A stretch of 17,155 nt of DNA from contig JAJRVC010000506.1 in assembly GCA_024277475.1 (NCBI GenBank), positions 1 through 17,155 of the forward strand. The letters run 5' to 3'. This DNA is from Deltaproteobacteria bacterium (lineage in GTDB: Bacteria > Desulfobacterota > Desulfobacteria > Desulfobacterales > JAFDCJ01). Both the position numbers and the translations under genes were made by a program. This document shows, one piece after another, positions 6,645-13,067 of the stretch (the stretch's first letter is position 1; each line of letters starts with the position of its first letter). The notes beneath the pieces were generated by a model, which saw nothing but the letters and a program-made list of their open reading frames with translations, was not told where the DNA came from and did no database searches.

Positions 6645-7946
6645 TTACTGTGAGCATGCGGGAAACTTATCAAAATAGTTCAGCGGTACCCATAGTCCGT
6701 TTTCAACGTGCCCGTTGTATTCATCGCCTTTTGCCGAGACGTTGTTGAACTCCATGACCCGTTGTCCCGTTGCGGTGACGACCAGGATACGGCCTTCGTC
6801 AGGTACGACAATCAGTATATTGCCGTTAGGCAAATACTGGTGTTTGCCCATCGATTCGGTGTAAAAATGGACATTACCGTAGAACAGATCATTTGAAAAT
6901 TTCCTTGTCTTCGGATCGATCTTTATTATCTCCGAGCGCCCCAGATTGCTGTTGTTATTATAGACGGAGATTTTTCCATCAATTGTGAAATCAGGATCAT
7001 GCTGCCACCGCCAGGGGCCGTAGCTGCACCATTTCACAACCAGGGTGTCCGGATCAAGAACTGCTACAAGGTTCAGTTTCTTCAAGCTGATGAGCAGATC
7101 GCCGGCTTCAAAATCGGGGAACATTGGTGCCAGGTCCGAGTAGAGGACATCAATGTCATTCGGATGGAAGATATCTTTGTGATCGGGGGGTGGTTTTTTA
7201 AATCGTTCAAAATGGAAGTCGGGTCTGACCAAAAAGGCCGCCGATGCGGGACCCATTTTTTGTATCAGATCTTCGACCAGGCCGATCTCCCTGATGGTCG
7301 CGCCGGTCTCGGAATCGAAATTATGAAGGTACTGGTATTGGCTGTAGGAACTGCCCTCACCACGCCAGGTCCAGAAACTTCCGTCTTCAGCCCTCTGTAT
7401 CGAGTGGTGGTAAACACCCTTTTTAGTCCAGATCGGTTTTCCACAGCTGTCAACTCGTGCCAGCACATCTCCCTTGTCGAAATTGACAATGATTGAACCG
7501 TCGCGCAGAACCGCGAATCCGTGCGGGCCCTCGGACCTGTTCAACGGACCATTTGAATCAAGGGTGGAGTAATTCAGCGCCCAGGTATGGAGGAGGTCGC
7601 CACGATGATTATAAAGCCGTGCCGAAAAAAACTGGTTGTTGTCATCCCAACCAAGAAAAATGTAATAGCCCTCCATCATTAATGCGGGCTTCTCAATGAC
7701 GAAAAGCTCACGTGACGAGCCCTCAAGTGATTTAATCAGCCGGATTGTGGGTGATTTAATCAATTGATTTTTGGGAACGACTTTGCCGAATTTTAAATAG
7801 GATTTGGCGGCGCTGTAAATTTCACTAATGGTCTCATAAGGCTTTATTTTGAACCTGGCGACCGCCATGCCATAGATAAAAATAAAAATCGCCAGTAGAA
7901 AAGCTATCGAAACTTTGAACAGCCGCTTTTCCAAGTTTTGCGACAT
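6645..7946 (-). CDS. Arylsulfotransferase-like (ASST family) membrane-anchored beta-propeller
   Basis: About 433 residues. One N-terminal membrane helix (about residues 10-30) is followed by a large extracytoplasmic part built of repeated beta-propeller blades (GYYIFLGWDD, LYNHRGDLLHTW, FAVLRDGSIIVNF, KIDPKTRKFSND, YLPNGNILIV). Histidines in typical ASST contexts are present: EGPHGF, VYHHSI, FHPNDIDVL, RWQHDPDF, followed by YNNNSNLGRS, which resembles the asparagine/arginine motif near the active site. Known family members are periplasmic, PAPS-independent sulfotransferases using aryl sulfates; some homologues have other or unknown roles. The chosen ATG at 7946 has AAGGA nine bases upstream; a GTG two codons earlier (7952) would overlap the deacetylase stop by four bases. 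Flanked by a deacetylase and, across a repeat, by a second sulfotransferase module, it probably modifies the exported glycan or a donor. Family fairly sure, reaction less so. Confidence 0.82.
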   Translation of the reverse strand: MSQNLEKRLFKVSIAFLLAIFIFIYGMAVARFKIKPYETISEIYSAAKSYLKFGKVVPKNQLIKSPTIRLIKSLEGSSRELFVIEKPALMMEGYYIFLGWDDNNQFFSARLYNHRGDLLHTWALNYSTLDSNGPLNRSEGPHGFAVLRDGSIIVNFDKGDVLARVDSCGKPIWTKKGVYHHSIQRAEDGSFWTWRGEGSSYSQYQYLHNFDSETGATIREIGLVEDLIQKMGPASAAFLVRPDFHFERFKKPPPDHKDIFHPNDIDVLYSDLAPMFPDFEAGDLLISLKKLNLVAVLDPDTLVVKWCSYGPWRWQHDPDFTIDGKISVYNNNSNLGRSEIIKIDPKTRKFSNDLFYGNVHFYTESMGKHQYLPNGNILIVVPDEGRILVVTATGQRVMEFNNVSAKGDEYNGHVENGLWVPLNYFDKFPACSQ

Positions 7947-7948
7947 CT

Positions 7949-8680
7949 TCACTTATCCTTGTCCGATGATCTCGGCCAGTTGCTTAGCGGACGTCCGTAG
8001 CGGAGCAGTTCGGGTATGGTTACAAATTGAATTTGCCGCTTTATTTCTGCAAGTGCCATTTGCAGCCCATCCAGCATAGGTTGGCGATCCGACTGTGGGT
8101 CCGGCACTTTGCTGCTGCAGCTGGCATCATGCAAAAGAAAGATACTTCCCGGCGTTACCCGGTTTATTATTTTGGTCGCGATGTCCTCAGCACCCTGGGG
8201 TAACCAGTCCTGGGCCGACACGCTCCACAATATGATTTTATATCTGAATAGCAGCGCATCGAAGCGGATTTGGTTATTATGCGCTCCAAAGGGCGGTCTG
8301 AAAAAACCTTTGGAATAGGGCGCCGTCGCCCGTGCACACGCCCACATCTGCTTCAGGCGACGGCGCCGGAATTTGATTTGATTCAGATGCGCATGATCCC
8401 AGGAATGATTACCGATTACATGACCCGCTCTTGCTACCATTTTTACAATATCGGGGTATCGTCTTGCGGTCATGCCGACCATGAAGAAGGTGGCGCTTAC
8501 TCCGTGCTTTTTCAAAATACTCAACAGGCGGGGCGTGTAAACAGGGTGAGGACCGTCATCAAAGGTTAGGGCTGCAACCGGCTCGCGTGTTTCCACATGT
8601 GTTATGGCACCCGGACACATTTGCAATACCCTTTCCCTGATTTTTTTGGTTAAAAACCGGGTGGGGAGTCTATTTGGCAT
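7949..8680 (-). CDS. Polysaccharide deacetylase (NodB/CE4 domain)
   Basis: About 243 residues with all five CE4 motifs in order: ALTFDDGPHP (catalytic base and metal Asp), GNHSWDH (the H-x3-H metal pair), RPPFG, WSVSAQDW and IFLLHD (catalytic His). It should remove acetyl groups from N-acetylated (or O-acetylated) sugars. There is no signal peptide or membrane helix, so it seems cytoplasmic or peripheral, unlike many secreted CE4 enzymes; it could act on a lipid-linked intermediate before export. I prefer the ATG at 8680; a TTG three codons earlier (8689) would overlap the ATP-grasp stop. The 3' end overlaps the alternative GTG of the arylsulfotransferase-like gene, so the three genes form a tight translational unit. 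Free amines created here could be substrates for sulfation or acylation, which is inference. Confidence 0.93.
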   Translation of the reverse strand: MPNRLPTRFLTKKIRERVLQMCPGAITHVETREPVAALTFDDGPHPVYTPRLLSILKKHGVSATFFMVGMTARRYPDIVKMVARAGHVIGNHSWDHAHLNQIKFRRRRLKQMWACARATAPYSKGFFRPPFGAHNNQIRFDALLFRYKIILWSVSAQDWLPQGAEDIATKIINRVTPGSIFLLHDASCSSKVPDPQSDRQPMLDGLQMALAEIKRQIQFVTIPELLRYGRPLSNWPRSSDKDK

Positions 8681-8685
8681 ATTGC

Positions 8686-9633
8686 TCAAACACCGAATGA
8701 TTCCTCGAATGCCCGGGATAATCTCATAATGGCGACCTTGCCTTCACTTTCGCTGATAGGGCTTGGTGGACCGGAAGGTGTATTGTTGGCGTCAACAATG
8801 TAGATTCGTCCATCACCGCTGTCTCTGAGGACATCCACCTCTCCATAGTCCAGGCCGATTCCGACGCAAAAGCGGTGAATATTGTTAAGTTCTTCAGTCG
8901 ACAGCACATCAGCGACCTCCGCAATCGTGGCCTTTGTGTTGGTGTGCACCCTGTCAATGAACCGGTCTTTGACGGTCCTGTATTTGAGGTAGACAAAGGG
9001 CGTCTTATTGCCGAAAATGGGAACTCTCATGTCCTCTACAAGCCCATCCTCAACTTCGTTGCAGACCAGTTTTTGATAAACGAAATCCTCATCGACCGAA
9101 CTGATCGGGCATTCAATTATCTTTCCTTTATGCAATGCGTTCCAGTTTAATTTCATAACGCATTTGCCGCTGTATTTACGAGGATCGACCGATAATGAAT
9201 AGCCGAATATTTCTTCGAAGGTCGAATTTATGATGTTTTTGCTGATATCGTTGCAGCGGCTATTGAGTACCGTAACCCCATTATTTTCAGGACCTTTAAT
9301 TGTTGGAAAATCTTTTACCGGAGCGAAAGGGTTACCATCAAAAGCCAGCCACCACTTAAAAGCCAATTTACAATTGCTTTGGGGGTCGGATGAATATTGA
9401 TAGCCCAGGAATTTCAAAACCTTGAAAAGAGCGTGGAACTCCACGGGTCTATCCGGATAAAAAAAGATTTTTTTCTTGTCTATCAGGGTCCGCCAAAAGC
9501 TTTGACCCAGTAACCTTAATTTTTGGTTTACGCTGCGGGCACCCGTTAGTTCAACTCTGTATCGATAGGTTTGCAGGGGAAACGAGCACATCTTTCGTAC
9601 CCGTCTGATTTTATCAAAAAGCAGTTTGTACAT
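8686..9633 (-). CDS. ATP-grasp domain enzyme of unknown specificity
   Basis: 315 residues from the chosen ATG. The C-terminal third contains GIGLDYGEVDVLRDSG followed by IYIVDANNTPSGPP, the paired acidic strands and Asn of the ATP-grasp fold that hold magnesium-ATP. The middle has a plausible nucleotide lid region (FVYQKLV...EDMRVPIFG). ATP-grasp enzymes join a carboxylate to an amine, thiol or similar group through an acyl-phosphate. In a glycan locus this could attach an amino acid or other acid to a sugar, but substrates cannot be inferred. The start at 9633 is supported by AGGAG eight bases upstream; the longer frame back to 9672 runs into the 110-bp repeat and is unlikely. The gene is followed by the deacetylase with essentially no gap and opens the decoration sub-operon. 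Confidence 0.8.
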   Translation of the reverse strand: MYKLLFDKIRRVRKMCSFPLQTYRYRVELTGARSVNQKLRLLGQSFWRTLIDKKKIFFYPDRPVEFHALFKVLKFLGYQYSSDPQSNCKLAFKWWLAFDGNPFAPVKDFPTIKGPENNGVTVLNSRCNDISKNIINSTFEEIFGYSLSVDPRKYSGKCVMKLNWNALHKGKIIECPISSVDEDFVYQKLVCNEVEDGLVEDMRVPIFGNKTPFVYLKYRTVKDRFIDRVHTNTKATIAEVADVLSTEELNNIHRFCVGIGLDYGEVDVLRDSGDGRIYIVDANNTPSGPPSPISESEGKVAIMRLSRAFEESFGV

Positions 9634-9651
9634 TAAGCAGGCTCCTGAATT

Positions 9652-9761
9652 GACAATCTCGTAAAAAATCAAAATTCTCGAATTTTGATCTTATAACCTA
9701 TTGAAAAAATAAAATATAAAATATAATTTTTGTGCTTTTTGTGCCTTTTTGCGGCCACATC
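9652..9761 (-). repeat. 110-bp intergenic repeat, copy D
   Basis: Starts GACAATCTCGTAAAAAATC and ends GCCTTTTTGCGGCCACATC on the plus strand. It lies 18 bases upstream of the ATP-grasp start (9633), right after the wzt stop. The long open frame of the ATP-grasp gene runs into it, which argues for the shorter start. Confidence 0.88.
9668..9689. promoter_or_regulatory. 22-bp perfect dyad in repeat copy D
   Basis: ATCAAAATTC-TC-GAATTTTGAT is a perfect 10-bp inverted repeat around a 2-base centre. The same place in copy C keeps 8 of 10 pairs and copy A about 6 of 10. It sits about 35 bases upstream of the ATP-grasp start and could be a protein-binding operator. A hairpin is less likely because the loop is too small. 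Confidence 0.35.
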
Positions 9762-9794
9762 TGAATTAATTAATCGCAAAAAGCTTTCAACTTT

Positions 9795-11132
9795 TCAATT
9801 CTGTTGCTTTTCTTTATTTTGATCCTTAGCCTTAATATCCCAGGACAGACATGGGGTTATGAGACCCATTCTGGGGTCACGGTTAAATGTATACCCTGCT
9901 TCCGTGACATCAAAACTGAGCACGTCAATATGTTCTTCTTCGACAGCTTCACGGGGATTCCCAAAAATTCCGATTGATACCAGATACCGGCCCGGCCTGA
10001 GCAATCGCTCCGGGAAAATACAGGTGGATTGATAGACACCAGGTTCTCGAGCGGACCCGGCCTTGTCGGTTCCGTCCGTGTCGTGTGAAGACCATATGAC
10101 ATTACCGCGTGAATCTCTAAAAAAGAGATAGCTTCGGAATGCCCTGGTGCGGTTCTTTATTTCATATCCAATTTCAATTTTAACCTGTTCATCGAAACGA
10201 ACATTTGTTGATGCTCCATCTCCGTTGCCGGACACCACGCGTGCATGTCTCAGCCACGCCTGTCGTCCGGAGCCTTGTTCAGCCGTATCCCCCGTCCAGC
10301 AGCCTCGCCCTTTGACAGTTGAAGACAGGTACTCTTCAACCACATCCATCGAGGGTCCATCCAGTATTAATTTTCCCTCGTCAAGCCAAATCGTGCGGCT
10401 GCACAAATCGGTTACCGCCCCCAGGTTGTGGCTTACCAGCAACACGGTTCGACCCGCTTTTGCCAAAGCTCCCATTTTACCCAGGCACTTTTTTTGAAAA
10501 TCAGCATCGCCAACCGCCAGTACCTCATCGACAATTAAAATCTCGGGCTCAAGGTGGGCTGCGACAGCGAAGGCCAGGCGCACCAGCATACCGCTGGAAT
10601 ATCGTTTCACCGGTGTATCAATGAATTTATCCACACCGGAGAAGTCTATGATTTCATCGAATTTTTGTTCTATCTCATTTTTCTTCATGCCCAGTATGGA
10701 ACCGTTGAGATAGACATTCTCCCTGCCGGTCAGCTCCGGGTTGAAGCCGGTTCCAACCTCCAACAGGCTCGACACTCCGCCACGAATCTCCACACACCCG
10801 CTTGTCGGGTCTGTAATCCTGGAGAGGATTTTCAGGAGGGTGGATTTGCCGGAACCGTTTTTGCCGATAACGCCTATCACTTCCTCTCGATTCACCTCAA
10901 AAGAAACATCTTTTAAAGCCCAAATAATATCCGGAGATTCAAACTCTTTTTCGGAATCAGAACTATCCTCGTCAAATTTGTACAATGAACGGTGTTTTTT
11001 ATAGTTTTTTAAGGGGCTCTTTAAAAGGCCGATTATCGCGCCGCCAAAGGTGTCATGGACTGTTTCCTTTAAACCAATACGATAACGCTTGCTGATATTT
11101 TCTACTTTTATGGCTATGTCATTTGAACTCAT
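9795..11132 (-). CDS. wzt: Polysaccharide ABC exporter ATPase (Wzt type) with C-terminal glycan-recognition domain
   Basis: 445 residues. Walker A GKNGSGKST is at 90-98, the signature YSSGM at 178-182, Walker B ILIVDE at 198-203 and the switch His in VSHN at 234-237. Residues about 40-70 form a charged insertion before the core that is common in teichoic/O-antigen exporters. After about residue 260 comes a beta-rich domain (VRFDEQVKIEIGYEI, GVYQSTCIFPERLLRPGRY, SFDV) typical of Wzt C-terminal domains, which in characterised systems bind the terminal modification of the O-chain before export. Together with the permease gene upstream it should form the inner-membrane exporter. No strong ribosome binding site precedes the ATG. 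150 bases rich in short repeats separate it from the permease gene, and a 110-bp repeat follows its 3' end. Confidence 0.94.
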   Translation of the reverse strand: MSSNDIAIKVENISKRYRIGLKETVHDTFGGAIIGLLKSPLKNYKKHRSLYKFDEDSSDSEKEFESPDIIWALKDVSFEVNREEVIGVIGKNGSGKSTLLKILSRITDPTSGCVEIRGGVSSLLEVGTGFNPELTGRENVYLNGSILGMKKNEIEQKFDEIIDFSGVDKFIDTPVKRYSSGMLVRLAFAVAAHLEPEILIVDEVLAVGDADFQKKCLGKMGALAKAGRTVLLVSHNLGAVTDLCSRTIWLDEGKLILDGPSMDVVEEYLSSTVKGRGCWTGDTAEQGSGRQAWLRHARVVSGNGDGASTNVRFDEQVKIEIGYEIKNRTRAFRSYLFFRDSRGNVIWSSHDTDGTDKAGSAREPGVYQSTCIFPERLLRPGRYLVSIGIFGNPREAVEEEHIDVLSFDVTEAGYTFNRDPRMGLITPCLSWDIKAKDQNKEKQQN

Positions 11133-11159
11133 ATTAAACCGTTAATTTGGGGGGTTGTG

Positions 11160-11191
11160 TGTTGTAAGTTGTATGTTGCTTGTTGTAAGTT
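11160..11191 (+). repeat. Period-21 direct repeat TGTTGTAAGTT
   Basis: TGTTGTAAGTT occurs at 11160-11170 and 11181-11191, with further TGTTG words between them. It lies in the spacer between the permease gene and the ATPase gene, some 30-60 bases upstream of the wzt start. Confidence 0.6.
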
Positions 11192-11221
11192 CAGATTTCG
11201 TTGACTAGTTTATCCGCCAAA

Positions 11222-11246
11222 CTGAAGCCCTCCGGCTTTTGCAACG
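11222..11246 (+). repeat. 25-bp exact repeat, copy 2
   Basis: Identical to 196-220. Located between the exporter permease and ATPase genes, in a 150-base non-coding spacer (11133-11282). The spacer also carries a period-21 repeat and short near-repeats of the type CTGAACC/GTGAACC. Confidence 0.8.
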
Positions 11247-11282
11247 ATAGGGCCAACCCTGAACCAGTGAACCCCTGAACGC

Positions 11283-12107
11283 TTATATAACATCCACAAT
11301 AATTTTTTCCATTCGTTTGAAATAAAATAATCCGCTAAAAAGCAGAAGGCCGAGAGTGATTATTCCCGGAATAATATATTGCCATAAAAAAGGTGTGCCG
11401 AGCAGGCAGGCTCGAATACCTTCTATAACTCCCACAATCGGATTCAGGGAATAAATCAGCCTGTATTTTTCAGGCACCATTGATGCCGTATAGACGATTG
11501 GGGCTGAGTACATCAGCATTCGGATAATAAATGCCATGGCAAACCTGACATCACGGAATCGAATGGCCAGCGAAGACAACCAAATTCCGGCAGTTGCCGG
11601 AATGCATACCATATATAAAACAAAGAATGGAAATAACATCAGGTTCCATGTCGGGCTGATACCGTAATAGATGCAAATAACTAATAAAATGATTATGGAA
11701 ATAGAAAAATCAACCAGTTTAGACAATACAGGCGTTATCGGGTATATCAGCCGGGGGAAATATATCTTGCCGAGCATACCCCGTCCATTGACCAGGCTTT
11801 GACTGGCGCCGGTCATTGCATTCGACATATAGGACCAGGGAATAATGCCCAGTGAAGAAAACAATACATAGGGAATGCCGTCGGTGGATAATTTGGCAAT
11901 TTTCCCAAAAATTATACTGAAAATAAGAATCTGTATCAACGGGTTCAAAACGGCCCAGGCAAAACCGAGTATGGTTTGGGCGTACAGGACTTTGATATCT
12001 CGCCAGACGAGAAAATAGAATAAATCCCGATATTCCTTCAGCTCTTTGAAATCAACGAACTGCCAACCGGATTTAGGTTTAATAATTGAAACCGAGTTGC
12101 TACTCAT
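11283..12107 (-). CDS. wzm: Polysaccharide ABC exporter permease (Wzm/ABC-2 type)
   Basis: 274 residues with six predicted membrane helices and the family's N-terminal amphipathic start (FKELKEYRDLFYFLVWRDIKVLY) before the first helix LGFAWAVLNPLIQILIFSII. The MLGKIYFPRLIYP segment after helix 2 and PIVYTASMVPEKYR...NPIVGVIEGIR near the end are characteristic of ABC-2 permeases exporting O-antigen, capsule or teichoic acid. Length is typical. The ATG is preceded by AGGAAAGGA about five bases away and overlaps the end of the nucleotidyltransferase gene by eight bases. Partner is the ATPase downstream. It implies polymer or undecaprenyl-linked glycan export by the ABC route, and no Wzx or Wzy protein is present. 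Confidence 0.95.
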   Translation of the reverse strand: MSSNSVSIIKPKSGWQFVDFKELKEYRDLFYFLVWRDIKVLYAQTILGFAWAVLNPLIQILIFSIIFGKIAKLSTDGIPYVLFSSLGIIPWSYMSNAMTGASQSLVNGRGMLGKIYFPRLIYPITPVLSKLVDFSISIIILLVICIYYGISPTWNLMLFPFFVLYMVCIPATAGIWLSSLAIRFRDVRFAMAFIIRMLMYSAPIVYTASMVPEKYRLIYSLNPIVGVIEGIRACLLGTPFLWQYIIPGIITLGLLLFSGLFYFKRMEKIIVDVI

Positions 12108-12915
12108 GTTCTATCCTTTCCTGTAAAACACTATGACGGATTGTCTTAAGTAAGCTGTCAGGGGTCCCGATATCAAGAAAAGTACCGTCGCGAAAGGGAA
12201 CTCCCTCTACATAGAGATTATTGCCGATAGCAGCCTGGAGAACGTCTCCGATAAATAATTCCCGGGGCTGCGTCAGACTGCCGTCGATTTTATGCCGTCT
12301 AATTTCATCCTGGAGATGTATTAAATAATCATGCATAAACTGCGTGAACGCCTGAGTCCAGACGGCAATGACCCATGCATATCGCAGGTGGGTGCGGGCA
12401 GACTTAATTTTAATTTCGCGGATGCGGCCGGCGGCATCAAGATCAACCCTATCCGCTTTTTGGGTCCGCCCGGCCGGGAAAAGTCCCAGCACTACATCGG
12501 CGCTGGATGCCGCCTGTCTGGCAAGCAAGCTTGACAGGGCATCGTCCGGCTGGAAAATGATATCGGGAAAGCCGAACACAACCATAGAATCTTTTACAAA
12601 CGGGTAAGCTTGATCCAAGGTGTACGGAACACCGAAAGGCAAATCCATTATTAGATATGCAAGGTGCATATTCAATGCTTTGCCATCTCCAAAATATTCG
12701 GGAATATCCCATTTGCCTTTGCGCAACACTATATAAACTTCGGCAATATCGGCCGTTCGCATTTTTTCCAATAAATAATGGCTGACCACTTTGGGACGAA
12801 ACTCGCATCCGGCGTCGATCGATTGAAAACCGATGGGATACAGCTCTTTGCTGCAGGGCAATGGTGCGATACGATCAGCCGTGCCGGCGGCAGGAATCAA
12901 CCCGATTTTTTTCAT
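12100..12915 (-). CDS. RmlA-like sugar-phosphate nucleotidyltransferase
   Basis: 271 residues from the chosen ATG. KIGLIPAAGTADRIAPLP then SKELYPIGF matches the N-terminal nucleotide-binding region of dTDP-/UDP-/CDP-sugar pyrophosphorylases, VVFGFPDIIFQPDD takes the place of the product/metal loop, and GTFLDIGTPDSLL is the usual C-terminal element. The glycine-rich loop is altered: GTADR instead of the usual G-x-G-T-R. It probably activates a sugar-1-phosphate with a nucleoside triphosphate, but base and sugar specificity are unclear. The upstream ATG at 12969 would add 18 residues with no family similarity and lies inside the inverted-repeat element, so 12915 is preferred although its ribosome binding site is weak. 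It overlaps the permease gene by eight bases. Confidence 0.8.
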   Translation of the reverse strand: MKKIGLIPAAGTADRIAPLPCSKELYPIGFQSIDAGCEFRPKVVSHYLLEKMRTADIAEVYIVLRKGKWDIPEYFGDGKALNMHLAYLIMDLPFGVPYTLDQAYPFVKDSMVVFGFPDIIFQPDDALSSLLARQAASSADVVLGLFPAGRTQKADRVDLDAAGRIREIKIKSARTHLRYAWVIAVWTQAFTQFMHDYLIHLQDEIRRHKIDGSLTQPRELFIGDVLQAAIGNNLYVEGVPFRDGTFLDIGTPDSLLKTIRHSVLQERIEHE

Positions 12916-12943
12916 ACGCAGTTCGATATTTTTTTTTAAAGAG

Positions 12944-13067
12944 TAAACAACATGGCAAAATCGATCCATCCTTTGAATTCACCAGGGGAGACATCCACAA
13001 AATGGTGCTTTCACTATTATATCGTGTATAATTACAGATCATTAAATATTCTTTGCCATGTTATTTA
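12944..13067 (-). repeat. 124-bp MITE-like element with 16-bp terminal inverted repeats (right copy)
   Basis: TAAACAACATGGCAAA (12944-12959) and TTTGCCATGTTATTTA (13052-13067) are inverted repeats with one mismatch, and both outer ends are TA. The interior (12943-13050) is the near-identical inverted partner of window positions 1-109. The inside also holds an imperfect stem CACCA...TGGTG. Size, terminal repeats and two copies fit a miniature inverted-repeat element of the kind moved by TA-targeting transposases, but no transposase is visible. It occupies the 5' leader of the nucleotidyltransferase gene and touches the stop codon of the upstream oxidoreductase gene. Confidence 0.65.
13016..13021 (-). 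promoter_or_regulatory. Possible -10 box TATAAT inside the inverted-repeat element
   Basis: A perfect TATAAT is read on the minus strand about 100 bases upstream of the nucleotidyltransferase start. The same hexamer is at 30-35 (+) in the left copy. The hexamer at the right distance upstream (TAATGA, 17-bp spacer) is a poor -35, so this is only a candidate promoter carried by the repeat. Confidence 0.3.

Noticed and set aside
6999..7496. 165-residue plus-strand frame
   Set aside because: Antisense to the arylsulfotransferase-like gene, whose family motifs are clear. The antisense product has no domain features.
244..9761. Repeats of the 110-bp family as a CRISPR array
   Set aside because: Copies are far apart, separated by genes, with no regular spacers and no cas genes.
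12449..12808. 119-residue minus-strand frame inside the nucleotidyltransferase gene
   Set aside because: Shadow frame; the recognised nucleotidyltransferase occupies the same bases with conserved motifs.
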